NCBI GenBank assembly: GCA_934644965.1
Contig: CAKUDG010000004.1
Span: 1-64,000 of the forward strand
From: an uncultured Victivallales bacterium
GTDB taxonomy: Bacteria > Verrucomicrobiota > Lentisphaeria > Victivallales > UBA1829
DNA: 64,000 nt
Direction of reading: 5' to 3'
Shown: piece by piece, positions 36,048-44,467 of the stretch
How positions within the stretch are numbered: the first letter of the stretch is position 1
Layout: each line of letters begins with the position of its first letter
Position numbers and translations under genes: made by a program
The notes under the pieces: model-generated
What the model was told of the DNA's origin: nothing
The model's input: the letters and a program-made list of their open reading frames with translations, nothing else
Database searches by the model: none

Positions 36048-36254
36048 ATGAAATCTGGAATTCATCCGAACTACGGGCCGGCGAAAGTGATCTGCGCCTG
36101 CGGCAAGACTTGGGAAATCATGTCCACAAGGAAGGAACAGAAAGTCGGTATCTGCGCCGAATGCCATCCGTTCATCACCGGGAAGCAGAAACTGGTAGAC
36201 GTTGCCGGTCGGGTGGAGAAATTCCGCCGCCGTTATGAAAAGAAGGGTGCATAA
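36048..36254 (+). CDS. rpmE: 50S ribosomal protein L31
   Basis: The 68-aa protein starts MKSGIHPNYGPAKVICACGK, which is the L31 N-terminus. It keeps the four zinc ligands of the C+ form (CAC, then CAEC) and ends with the conserved TGKQKLVDVAGRVEKFRRR. The frame is open upstream to 36012, but the family start is at 36048, with GGGG 9 nt before it. It precedes prfA by 123 bp, a common bacterial arrangement. Confidence 0.96.
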   Translation: MKSGIHPNYGPAKVICACGKTWEIMSTRKEQKVGICAECHPFITGKQKLVDVAGRVEKFRRRYEKKGA

Positions 36255-36377
36255 CTCCTTTTTTTCCATAGAAGAATCCCGTTTTCTCCCTTTCCCGGCG
36301 CTTTACAAGGAATCCGCCGGAGGAGTGGAAACGGGTTTTTTCGCGTTTTGAAAGCGAGTGAGGAGCCGTCCTGCGAA

Positions 36378-37475
36378 GTGAAGCCTGAAGATCTGAAGAG
36401 ACGCATGGAGACGATGCGCGAACGTTACCGGGAGATAGAACAGTCTCTCGGAGACCCCGGCTTGTATTCCGATCCAGCACTCTGCCGGAAGCTTACGCAG
36501 GAACGCAGACGCCTCTGCTCCCTTTTCACCGTGTATGACGCATGGACGGATGCACTGGATTCCGTTCGTGAAAATCATGCCATGCTCCAGGAGGAGCAGG
36601 ATCCGGAACTGCGTCAGATGATAGAATCGGATCTTGCCGAACAGGAGACAAAGGCCGCCGCGGAGGAAAAGGCCCTGCTGCTTGCACTGATGCCTCCGGA
36701 CCCGAACGACGCACGCAATACGATTGTGGAAATGCGCGGCGCCGCCGGCGGCGATGAAGCCGCATTGTTCACCGGCGATCTATTCCGGGCCTATTCCCGA
36801 TATGCGGAGCGCCGGGGCTGGAAACTGGATGTGCTGGATCTCTCGGAAACGGAACTCGGGGGCGTGAAGGAGGCAGTGTTTTCCCTTTCCGGAGAGGATG
36901 TCTTTTCCCGGATGAAATATGAAAGCGGAGTTCACCGGGTGCAGCGGGTGCCGGTGACAGAGGCGGGGGGAAGGATTCATACCTCGACAATCACAGTGGC
37001 CGTTCTCCCGGAAGCGGACGAACTGGACGAACTGGACATCCGTCCGGAAGATCTGGAGATTTCAACCTTCCGTTCCTCCGGTCCGGGCGGGCAGAATGTC
37101 AACCGGACAGATTCCGCGGTCCGGATCCATCATCTTCCCAGCGGGATTGTGGTGTCGAGTCAGCAGGAGCGTTCCCAGATCCGGAACCGGGAGATAGCGC
37201 TTCGCATTCTGAAATCGAAACTTCTGGAAATCCGGAACCGGGAGGAGGCTGAAAAACAGGCCGCCTCCAAACGTTCGCAGGTGGGGACGGGAGACCGGAG
37301 CGAACGGATTCGAACGTATAATTTCCCGCAGAACCGCGTTACGGATCACCGTTACGGCATATCCGTCCATGATCTTCCCGGAGTGATGGAAGGGAATCTG
37401 GATCTGATCCTGGATCCCATTCTGGATCAGGAAAGCCGCAATGCGATGGATTCCCTCATGAAAGGAGCTGACTGA
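36378..37475 (+). CDS. prfA: Peptide chain release factor 1
   Basis: RF1 reads UAA and UAG and triggers peptide release on the ribosome. The GGQ motif is in RSSGPGGQNVNRTDSAVRI. The tripeptide anticodon region reads HRVQRVPVTEAGGRIHTS, with PVT replacing the usual PAT, a permitted form. RAAGGDEAALF-type sequence appears as MRGAAGGDEAALFTGDLFRA. The start is placed at GTG 36378 because VKPEDLKRRMETM then aligns with the E. coli N-terminus and AGGAG lies 12 nt upstream. A TTG at 36348 gives 10 extra residues without support. Its stop overlaps the ATG of the ABC exporter (TGATG). Confidence 0.96.
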   Translation: MKPEDLKRRMETMRERYREIEQSLGDPGLYSDPALCRKLTQERRRLCSLFTVYDAWTDALDSVRENHAMLQEEQDPELRQMIESDLAEQETKAAAEEKALLLALMPPDPNDARNTIVEMRGAAGGDEAALFTGDLFRAYSRYAERRGWKLDVLDLSETELGGVKEAVFSLSGEDVFSRMKYESGVHRVQRVPVTEAGGRIHTSTITVAVLPEADELDELDIRPEDLEISTFRSSGPGGQNVNRTDSAVRIHHLPSGIVVSSQQERSQIRNREIALRILKSKLLEIRNREEAEKQAASKRSQVGTGDRSERIRTYNFPQNRVTDHRYGISVHDLPGVMEGNLDLILDPILDQESRNAMDSLMKGAD

Positions 37476-39334
37476 TGCCGCCGCCGCCAATGGAAGAACC
37501 GAAGAAATTCTCAATCAGAGAACAGATCACGCTGATCAAGGCCTTTTCCCGTTATTATCTTCCGCATAAGAAGCTTTTGTATTTGGATATTGCGGTGATT
37601 GTGGCGAGTCCGGTCTTCACGATGGCGCTTCCGCTTCTGGTGTTCCAGACATTGAATGAGTATCTGCCGCAGAAAAACAAGGAAATGATCGCCTGGGCTC
37701 TGGCGGGAATTCTCTTCCTCTCTCTGATGGTTGCGGTGACGGATTACATCGCGACCCGATGGGGACATATTCTCGGTGTCCGGATGGAAGCGGATATGAG
37801 GGGAGATCTCTTCCGTCACATCCAGTCGCTCTCGTTCACGTATTTCGACCGGACGAAGACGGGGCATATCATGTCCCGGATTTCCAACGACCTCACCATG
37901 ATTGCGGAAGTGGCGCACCATTCCCCGGAGGATTTGATTTCGGCGACTCTCATGCTGATCGGAGGTTTCGGCGTCATGCTCTGGATCAATCCGCTCCTGA
38001 CGCTGATGACGGTTCTTCCGCTCCCGCTCATCATTCTCTGGGGATCGGTTTTCCAGGGAAGGATGAGACGCGGTTTCCGTCAGGTCCGCAAGGATGTTGC
38101 GGAAATCAACAGCCAGGTGGAGAACTCCATTCAAGGCGTCCGCGAAGTCAAGTCCTACACCAACGAGGAATATGAGATCGGGAAGTTCGATTCCGTGAAC
38201 CGGAATTTCCGGGTCACGCGGGAAAATGTCTGCGGGATTCTGGCGCTCTTCCATTCGGGGATGATGTTTCTGATTCAGACGTACTCTCTGATCTTCATCA
38301 TCATCGGGATTGTCCTGATTTATCTCGGACGGGCGAACCTGCCGGAAATCATCACATTCTTCATGTATTCCAAGTACATCACGATGCCCGTCTTCCGCCT
38401 GGTAGGCTTTGTGGAACAGTATCAGCAGGGGATGACCGCGTTCGAGCGCTTCCATGAAATCATGCTGGAAGCGCCGGAAATCATGGACAGGCCCGGCGCG
38501 CTTTCCTCTCTTCCGAAGCCGTTACGGGGGGAGATCACTTTTGAGAACGTCTGCTTCCGCTATCCGATTGAGGTGAAAAAGGAGGAGGAGAAGGAGAACG
38601 GGGCGTCATTGTCTTCTTCAGCCGCCGCCGATACAGCAAAGAATTCATCTTCTTCCGACTGGGTGCTGGATCACATCACAATGAAGGTTCCCGCGGGAAA
38701 GACTCTGGCCCTGGTGGGGGAATCGGGAGCGGGGAAAACGACCATGGCGGCTCTGATTCCGCGTTTTTACGAAGTCAATGAAGGACGCGTCGCCATCGAC
38801 GGGATCAACGTGCGGGATTTTGAACAGAAATTCCTCCGTTCCTGCGTGGGAATCGTTCAGCAGACTCCGTTTCTGTTTGACAGCACGATCCGGGAGAATA
38901 TTCTCTTCGGCCGTCCGGACGCCACGCAGGAGGAAATCGAAAACGCCGCCCGCGATGCCAATATCTATGACTTCATCATGAGCATGCCCGACGGTTTCGA
39001 TTCCGTCTGCGGCGAACGCGGCGTCAAACTTTCCGGCGGCCAGAAACAGCGTATTTCCATTGCGCGCGTTTTTCTGAAGAATCCCCCGATCCTGATCTTC
39101 GATGAAGCCACCAGTGCGCTGGACAACCAGTCTGAAGCTCTGGTCCAGGATTCCATGGAACGTCTTTGCAGCGGACGCACCACCATTATCATTGCGCATC
39201 GTCTTTCCACGGTCCGCAATGCGGACACCATCTGCTGTCTCCGCGGCGGGAAAATTGTGGAAGCCGGCACCCACAAGGAACTTCTTGCTCTGGGCGGATA
39301 CTACAAGGAACTGTATTCCATGCACAGCTTCTGA
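37475..39334 (+). CDS. MsbA-like ABC exporter (fused permease-ATPase)
   Basis: This 619-aa half-transporter has six membrane spans in the first 330 residues (for example LLYLDIAVIVASPVFTMALP and LIFIIIGIVLIYLG). The ATPase domain has Walker A in LVGESGAGKTTM, the Q-loop in GIVQQTPFLFDSTIRENILF, signature KLSGGQKQRISIARV, Walker B in ILIFDEATSALD and the H-loop in IIIAHRLSTV. A Lys/Glu/Ser-rich insert of about 30 residues interrupts the domain after FRYP, an unusual place. Relatives export lipids or drugs; the cargo is unknown. The ATG overlaps the prfA stop codon, which implies coupled translation. Confidence 0.95.
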   Translation: MPPPPMEEPKKFSIREQITLIKAFSRYYLPHKKLLYLDIAVIVASPVFTMALPLLVFQTLNEYLPQKNKEMIAWALAGILFLSLMVAVTDYIATRWGHILGVRMEADMRGDLFRHIQSLSFTYFDRTKTGHIMSRISNDLTMIAEVAHHSPEDLISATLMLIGGFGVMLWINPLLTLMTVLPLPLIILWGSVFQGRMRRGFRQVRKDVAEINSQVENSIQGVREVKSYTNEEYEIGKFDSVNRNFRVTRENVCGILALFHSGMMFLIQTYSLIFIIIGIVLIYLGRANLPEIITFFMYSKYITMPVFRLVGFVEQYQQGMTAFERFHEIMLEAPEIMDRPGALSSLPKPLRGEITFENVCFRYPIEVKKEEEKENGASLSSSAAADTAKNSSSSDWVLDHITMKVPAGKTLALVGESGAGKTTMAALIPRFYEVNEGRVAIDGINVRDFEQKFLRSCVGIVQQTPFLFDSTIRENILFGRPDATQEEIENAARDANIYDFIMSMPDGFDSVCGERGVKLSGGQKQRISIARVFLKNPPILIFDEATSALDNQSEALVQDSMERLCSGRTTIIIAHRLSTVRNADTICCLRGGKIVEAGTHKELLALGGYYKELYSMHSF

Positions 39335-39415
39335 GAGGATCGGAGCGCGCGGGGGAGGCGGATACAACAACATCATGGGAGAAGCCGGACCGGTTTCCGA
39401 CTGAAAAAACAGAAA

Positions 39416-39808
39416 TCAGAAAGAGGAAAGGGAAGAATTGCTTTCCTCCTTCTCCCCGGAACTCTTTTCTTCTGAGACCGGAAGAGTATCCCCGGTCTTT
39501 GCTTCGGCTTCTCTTTCCATCTGCTGGATCAGGATTTCGGCGGGAGTCAGATACTTTTTCCGGTTGTTGCATTCCTTGCAGCAGGGAACGACATTTCCCC
39601 GGGTGCTTTTTCCTCCGCGTGCGACGGGAACGATATGATCCATGGTGAGTTCTTCCGGATGGAATTTCCCTCCGCAGTAATGACAGAGCCCCTTTTCGAG
39701 AAGAGCCTTCCACCATGCGGAGTTTCTCAGTTCGCGTGCTTTTTTCCGTTCGCGTGCGACGTGTGCGGGGTCTTTACGGATATCAATCCAGTCATCCATG
39801 TTCTGCAT
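39416..39808 (-). CDS. HNH endonuclease-domain protein
   Basis: The 130-aa protein has the HNH/zinc motif set: CHYCGGKFHPEELTMDHIVP, then GGKSTRGNVVPCCKECNNRK. Two CxxC pairs bind structural zinc, and the DH and N residues form the metal-dependent nuclease site. The N-terminal region is charged (RKDPAHVARERKKARELR) and the tail is Ser/Glu-rich. Small HNH proteins of this type are common outside mobile elements and have no settled role. It is 9 bp downstream of ubiA and apparently the last gene of the tatD-ubiA operon. Confidence 0.88.
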   Translation of the reverse strand: MQNMDDWIDIRKDPAHVARERKKARELRNSAWWKALLEKGLCHYCGGKFHPEELTMDHIVPVARGGKSTRGNVVPCCKECNNRKKYLTPAEILIQQMEREAEAKTGDTLPVSEEKSSGEKEESNSSLSSF

Positions 39809-39817
39809 AGGAGAAAT

Positions 39818-40741
39818 TCAGCTTCCATAGAATTTTATTGCGGTGATTTTTGCGGCGAGGGCTGCGGCAAGCAAAGCTGCCGCGCAGAGGATCCACATCC
39901 GGGCGGAAACGGCAGCCGCCTGAAGGAAGATCAGGTTCCAGACAAGAATTCCGATCCACGCCTGGGCCTCTCCCGGGGAACAGCGCCGGCGGAGTATGCG
40001 GAATCCCCAGTAGGCGAGGATCACGAAGACAGCCGCGGCGACCGCGGAAAGGAAACCTGAAGCCAACATTCTGAAACTGTCCGTTTTCTGAATGGAAACC
40101 ATGGTGAAAAGAGTCAGGTAGGCGATTCCTGCGCCGATGAGGAAGAGGAGGCGTCCCGGACGTTTTTCCATGGTTTTTGTTTCTTCTTTTGCCGCGAGGG
40201 TGACCCCGGCGATATAAAGGACTTCTCCAAGAGCGAAACAGGCCGCCGGAAGATAATCCGGTTCCCCGACAAGCAGGACTCCGAGCCAGACGTTCAGTCC
40301 GCGGCAGAGTCCCATTCCCGCCGCCGCAGCTGCCGCCCCGCCGGGTCCGGAGCTTTTCTTCAGCACACAGTTGTAAAGCAAAATGCAGAGAAGCATGGCA
40401 GAGCAGATCAGAAGTGTCCGGAGTGTGACTCCGGAGAAAGCCAGGGCAGTCAGTGCGGAAGCCACTGCGGCGGTGAATGCCGCCGTGCGGGAAATGGCGC
40501 CGGAGGGCAGAGGCCGTTCCGGCCGTTCCGCCGCATCCTCCTTCAGATCGGCAAGATCATTGGAGATCAGTCCGAAAATATAAGCGCAGAGAGACGCGAT
40601 GCAGAGCCCCGCAAGTTCCAGCCAGGCATGAAGCATTCCTCCCGCCAGGACGTATCCTGCCAGGACATCCCCGGGAACACTGAAAAGATTGGGCAGCCTG
40701 AGCAGCTGAAGAAAAGCTTTTGCTTTATGGAGAGATTTCAT
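39818..40741 (-). CDS. UbiA-family prenyltransferase-like membrane protein
   Basis: The 307-aa protein begins LQLLRLPNLFSVPGDVLAGY and has eight or nine hydrophobic spans. The polyprenyl-diphosphate-binding motif NDxxDxxxD is present in LISNDLADLKEDAAERPERP. The second UbiA motif is less clear (CVLKKSSGPGGAAAAAAG), with no obvious DxxxD. Members transfer prenyl chains to aromatic or polyol acceptors. The sequence style recalls EboC-type UbiA proteins, but the other ebo genes apart from a TatD homologue are absent. Its ATG overlaps the tatD stop (ATGA). Confidence 0.85.
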   Translation of the reverse strand: MKSLHKAKAFLQLLRLPNLFSVPGDVLAGYVLAGGMLHAWLELAGLCIASLCAYIFGLISNDLADLKEDAAERPERPLPSGAISRTAAFTAAVASALTALAFSGVTLRTLLICSAMLLCILLYNCVLKKSSGPGGAAAAAAGMGLCRGLNVWLGVLLVGEPDYLPAACFALGEVLYIAGVTLAAKEETKTMEKRPGRLLFLIGAGIAYLTLFTMVSIQKTDSFRMLASGFLSAVAAAVFVILAYWGFRILRRRCSPGEAQAWIGILVWNLIFLQAAAVSARMWILCAAALLAAALAAKITAIKFYGS

Positions 40742-41631
40742 GCTCCGGGTCCTTTTTTGACGTTGAGAAAATCCGTTTTTTCATTTTCCTGGCGGATCCG
40801 GATCCCGAGGAAGCGGAAGGCGTTTTCTGTGGTGATGCGTGCGCAGTCGTCCAGTGAGATGTTCCGCAGAAGGGCAAGCTTTTCCGCGATCAGAGGCAGG
40901 TAGGCGGGATGATTTTCTTTGCCGCGGAAGGGAACGGGCGCCAGATACGGGGAATCCGTTTCAAGCAGGATGCGGTCTTCCGGATAGAGGCAGGCCAGTT
41001 CCCGGATGTTGTCTGCGCGTTTGAATGTAATCATTCCGCCGACTCCGAAGTAAGCGCCGAGCTGGATGAACTTATCCGCCCATTCCGGACTGCCTGCAAA
41101 GGCATGGAGGACAAAGACCCCCTTGGATGACGCATAGTCGCGGAGAAGTTCATGGGCGATGTCATAAGCGGAGTCTTCTCCTCCGCGGTCACGGCAGTGG
41201 ACGGAGACGGGTACATTCAGCTCCAGTGCCACTGCGAGAAAATCGCGGAAGACCGTGATCTGAGTCGTCCGTTCGGAAAAGTCATAGTAGAAATCCAGTC
41301 CGATTTCGCCAATTGCCGCAAAGTGTTTTCGTCTGGCGAACTCCTTGAAATCCGCCGCTGTCCCGTTCATCTTCTCCGCATCATGCGGATGCACTCCGGC
41401 GGCAAAGAAGGCTCCCGGGCATTCTGCGGCGAAATCCGCTGCGCGAAGGCTTTCCTCCATTCCGGAAGCGCAGGCCAGAAGGTATCCGACTCCGGAATCC
41501 GCCGCACGTCTGCAAAACTCCAGCGGATTGAAAGCGCTTTCCCCGGCTGCCCCCGGGCAGTCCGTCGATCCGTTTTCTTCCGTTCCCCCTTCTTTCTGCG
41601 GGAGATGCAGATGCGTATCAAAAAGACACAT
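40738..41631 (-). CDS. TatD-family metal-dependent hydrolase (DNase)
   Basis: TatD/YcfH enzymes are TIM-barrel metallo-hydrolases with DNase activity in DNA repair. The metal motif FDTHLHLP opens the protein, followed by FAAGVHPHDAEKM, AIGEIGLDFYYDFSE, VSVHCRDRG, VLHAFAGSPEWADKF and ILLETDSPYLAPVPFRG. Start 41631 is selected because AGGAG lies 10 nt before this ATG and it sets the metal motif at residue 4. The longer frame to 41697 adds an unneeded hydrophobic leader. An insert of about 20 residues follows the first motif. It heads an operon with ubiA and the HNH gene. Confidence 0.94.
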   Translation of the reverse strand: MCLFDTHLHLPQKEGGTEENGSTDCPGAAGESAFNPLEFCRRAADSGVGYLLACASGMEESLRAADFAAECPGAFFAAGVHPHDAEKMNGTAADFKEFARRKHFAAIGEIGLDFYYDFSERTTQITVFRDFLAVALELNVPVSVHCRDRGGEDSAYDIAHELLRDYASSKGVFVLHAFAGSPEWADKFIQLGAYFGVGGMITFKRADNIRELACLYPEDRILLETDSPYLAPVPFRGKENHPAYLPLIAEKLALLRNISLDDCARITTENAFRFLGIRIRQENEKTDFLNVKKGPGA

Positions 41632-41745
41632 GAAAAAAACACTCCTGAACATCCGATTGAATTCCGAAAACATAACCCCACTTTCCCTTTTCGTCAAGAG
41701 AAACGCCGGAAAAGAGCAGAATTCGGGGCGGGGGACTTGAAAAAA

Positions 41746-41762
41746 GTATTATTTTGTATTAC
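41746..41762. promoter_or_regulatory. Candidate operator of the zinc uptake regulator
   Basis: GTATTATTTTGTATTAC is an imperfect inverted repeat (GTAnTA half-sites) and also repeats GTATTA at a 10-bp interval. It lies 140 bp before the regulator gene, in the divergent spacer facing tatD. Ribbon-helix-helix proteins bind such spaced half-sites. No direct evidence exists. Confidence 0.35.
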
Positions 41763-41901
41763 CTTAATAAAGAATCGGGCCGCTTCCCCCCCCCTCCGTC
41801 CCGCCTCCACCCCGGTGCGGATCTCTCACCGGCGCGGAACGATGGACGGAACACCGGATCCCGGAAGCATGCCCAATGCCGGACGGAAAAGGAGAGTGAC
41901 A

Positions 41902-42363
41902 ATGAAAAAACAAGGCGTGATTACTTTCAAGGCCGATGGTGACATGCTTGAAGCGCTGGAACGCATTCCGAACAAATCGGAATTCATCCGTGCCGCAGTG
42001 TTGTCTGCCCTGGACGAATCCTGTCCGCTCTGCGGCGGGACAGGGACGCTGAATCCGCATCAGCGGATGCACTGGCGTCATTTTCTGAAGGAACACACCC
42101 TGATCCGTTGTCAAACCTGCAATGGATTTGAAATCAACTGCACCCAGTGTCATTCTTCCGGCGATAGCCTCCGCGGAAAGAAGAAGCAGCGCGGATCACA
42201 AGCATCTCCGGACTCCCCGCTCTCCTCCTGCCGCAGAGGCATCCCTGAAGCAGGGGAAACGGCAGGGAAAACGACAGGGAAAACGTCAGGGAAAACGGCA
42301 GGGGAAAGGGAAAAGAAATCGAGGCAGGAGGAAGTGCAGGCGGGGAGACAGATTCTGTCATGA
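41902..42363 (+). CDS. Cys-rich ribbon-helix-helix (CopG-like) regulator, probable zinc sensor
   Basis: The first 40 residues form an RHH DNA-binding unit: strand GVITFKAD, helix DMLEALERIP and helix KSEFIRAAVLSALDE. The next segment carries Cys pairs at 41/44, 70/73 and 80/83 plus His residues (CPLCGGTGTL, HWRHFLKEH, CQTC, CTQCH), a metal-binding pattern. The tail from about residue 115 has four-residue repeats of TxGK encoded by 12-bp tandem repeats. GGAG lies 8 nt before the ATG. It is followed by znuA, znuC and znuB on the same strand, so it is likely the zinc-responsive controller of uptake. Similar CPLCGGTG-containing RHH proteins lie beside metal transporters in other phyla, as I recall it. 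Confidence 0.8.
   Translation: MKKQGVITFKADGDMLEALERIPNKSEFIRAAVLSALDESCPLCGGTGTLNPHQRMHWRHFLKEHTLIRCQTCNGFEINCTQCHSSGDSLRGKKKQRGSQASPDSPLSSCRRGIPEAGETAGKTTGKTSGKTAGEREKKSRQEEVQAGRQILS
42250..42309 (+). repeat. Five 12-bp tandem repeats in the RHH gene tail
   Basis: The units are gcaggggaaacg, gcagggaaaacg, acagggaaaacg, tcagggaaaacg and gcaggggaaagg. They encode TxGK-type repeats in the regulator's basic tail. Copy number could vary between strains by slippage without breaking the frame. Confidence 0.85.
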
Positions 42364-42545
42364 ATTCTCCGGAAGGATGCGTCATGCGCTCCAGACGCTC
42401 CTCCCCCTCTTACTCCTGCTGAAGGCAAAAGACAAAATTTCGTCCGAACAGGATAAAAACAAGACACCCCCGGCAATAATCTGCACGGGGAAAGCATCAT
42501 GAACATTCAATACGAAGTACGAAGGAAGAATAAGGACTGAAGAAA

Positions 42546-43550
42546 ATGCGCAAGAATCATGAAATGCGGAAAGGCCGTCCAGCGGCAGGAGCACTGTTCT
42601 TTTTTGCGGCGCTTTTGTGGGGAACGGCATTGACGGCGGCGGATCAGGTTTTCTGCACGACTTTTCCGGTGTATCTGTTCACCCGCAATATCATGCAGGG
42701 AGCGCCGCGTCAGCCGGAGCTGCTGTTGCCTGCGAATCTCGGCTGTCCTCATGACTATGCCGTGACGCCGCAGGATCTGCGGAAAGTTTCAGGGGGCAGT
42801 CCGCTTCTGATTGCGAACGGAGCCGGACTGGACAATGCGGTCTGTGAGGCATTGAAAAAGGCGAATCCCTCGCTTCGTGTGTGTTACGCTTCGGACGGGG
42901 AAGAAGAAACAGCAGGTGCTTCCGCCGGATCATCCGGAGCGGTCTGCCGGGCTGCCGGCGACGGAGATGGGCAGACCAGCTGTCCGGGGGAAGGGCATTC
43001 CCATCATCATCATGGGCATGGAGTGACAGGAGGAGAAAATCCCCACAACTTCGCCTCGCCCGGACACGCAGCTGAACTGGTGAAATCCATTGCGTCCCAT
43101 CTTTGCAAGGAGGATCCGTCTTCGGCGGAATTGTATCGGAAAAATCTGGAGGTGTATCTTTCGAAACTGCGACAGCTTTCGGAAGAAATGTCCCGTGCGG
43201 CGAAGAAATTTTCCGGGAAAAGCGTTCTTGCACAGCATGATGTATTTGAATATGCCGCGAAGGAGCTGGGGTTGAAAATGGTTGCTGTGATTCAGACGGA
43301 ACCGGGAGAGAATCCATCCGCTTCGGAACTGATAGGTCTGATCCGTCTTGCCAAGAAGGAGAAGATCTCCCTGATACTGGCGGAGCCGCAGTATCCGACG
43401 GATGTTGCGGAAATGATCGGACGTGAAACCGGCGTACCGGTTCTTCTTCTGGATCCCGTTGCGAACGGTAGTGCGGATGCTCCGCTGGATTATTACGAGA
43501 GCACGATGCGGAAAAATCTCTCCCTTCTGGAAAGGCATCTCGGACAATGA
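42546..43550 (+). CDS. znuA: Zinc ABC transporter substrate-binding protein
   Basis: This periplasmic cluster A-I binding protein captures Zn2+. A signal peptide (ALFFFAALLWGTALTA) precedes DQVFCTTFPVYLFTRNI. Metal ligands include the His of LGCPHDYAVTP (residue 69), that of ENPHNFASP (about 167) and that of LAQHDVFEYAAKEL. The histidine-rich loop HSHHHHGHG (residues 151-159), typical of ZnuA, supports zinc as the substrate. The fourth ligand region reads LAEPQYPTDVAEMI. AAGGA lies 10 nt before the ATG. Its stop overlaps the znuC ATG. Confidence 0.93.
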   Translation: MRKNHEMRKGRPAAGALFFFAALLWGTALTAADQVFCTTFPVYLFTRNIMQGAPRQPELLLPANLGCPHDYAVTPQDLRKVSGGSPLLIANGAGLDNAVCEALKKANPSLRVCYASDGEEETAGASAGSSGAVCRAAGDGDGQTSCPGEGHSHHHHGHGVTGGENPHNFASPGHAAELVKSIASHLCKEDPSSAELYRKNLEVYLSKLRQLSEEMSRAAKKFSGKSVLAQHDVFEYAAKELGLKMVAVIQTEPGENPSASELIGLIRLAKKEKISLILAEPQYPTDVAEMIGRETGVPVLLLDPVANGSADAPLDYYESTMRKNLSLLERHLGQ

Positions 43551-44467
43551 ACGAGGTATGTGATTTGGAGAAAAACGCCGTACTGTTCCGTGATGTGAAC
43601 GTTTCGATGGGAGATGTCCGCATTCTGGAGAACGTTTCCGCCCGGATTCCCCTGGGGAGTTCCACTGCTGTGGTGGGGCCGAACGGGGCGGGGAAAACCA
43701 GTCTGACACTGGCGCTTCTCGGGCAGATGCCGTACCGTGGAAGGATCGAGTTCCCGTGTCTGGAGGGGGGAAGACGTCTCCCGCGCTTCGGATTTGTTCC
43801 CCAGGTGCTGCAGTTTGACCGGGACATGCCGATGACGGTCATGGATTTTCTTTTGTCCGGAATGCAGCGCATGCCGCTTTTTCTGGGGAAATCCGCCAGG
43901 CTTCAGCGCCGGGCGGAAGCGATGCTGGAGGAAGTGGAATGCGCCCGTCTTTCCGGTCGTCTTTTCGGAGCGCTCTCCGGCGGAGAAATTCAGCGGGTTC
44001 TTCTGGCGCAGGCGCTGCTGCAGGAACCGGAGATCCTGATTCTGGATGAACCGACCGCAGGGGTCGATTTCAAAGGCGGACAGATCTGCTGCGAACTGTT
44101 GAACAAAATCCGGGAAAGCCGGAAATTCACTCAGCTGATGGTCAGCCATGATCTGGCGACGGTGGCGGCGCATGCAACGCATGTGATCTGCCTGAATCAC
44201 CGCGTGTATGCAGAGGGCCGTCCCAGGGATGTGCTGACACACAAGGTCCTTTCTGAAACCTTCGGGCTTCATATGGGGATTCCTTCCGTGGAGGATATTG
44301 CAGGAGATGCCCTGGTCTGCGGAGCGGACTGCACACATCATCATCATCACCACAGTCATCATGATTCTTCCTCCGCGGAGCAGACAGCGGCGCATGCTCC
44401 GGAAGGATGCGCTTTCCCCCCGTGCGGAGGAGGAAAGAAGAACGGAGAAACACAGCATGCTTCATGA
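43547..44467 (+). CDS. znuC: Zinc ABC transporter ATP-binding protein with His-rich tail
   Basis: Walker A is in AVVGPNGAGKTSLTLALL, the signature in GALSGGEIQRVLLAQ and Walker B in ILILDEPTAGVDF, followed by the H-loop SHDLATVAA. The C-terminus beyond the ATPase adds about 45 residues with CTHHHHHHSHHDSS and further Cys residues. This may buffer or sense zinc at the membrane. The ATG overlaps the znuA stop (ATGA) and its end overlaps znuB by 11 bases, so the three are translated together. Confidence 0.94.
   Translation: MNEVCDLEKNAVLFRDVNVSMGDVRILENVSARIPLGSSTAVVGPNGAGKTSLTLALLGQMPYRGRIEFPCLEGGRRLPRFGFVPQVLQFDRDMPMTVMDFLLSGMQRMPLFLGKSARLQRRAEAMLEEVECARLSGRLFGALSGGEIQRVLLAQALLQEPEILILDEPTAGVDFKGGQICCELLNKIRESRKFTQLMVSHDLATVAAHATHVICLNHRVYAEGRPRDVLTHKVLSETFGLHMGIPSVEDIAGDALVCGADCTHHHHHHSHHDSSSAEQTAAHAPEGCAFPPCGGGKKNGETQHAS

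Noticed and set aside
41152..41901. Long N-terminal extension of the RHH regulator
   Set aside because: This part of the frame is antisense to tatD and lies before a clear GGAG and ATG at 41902.
44298..44456. Extended N-terminus of ZnuB
   Set aside because: The extra residues come from the znuC His-rich tail read in another frame. The ATG at 44457 has a good ribosome binding site.
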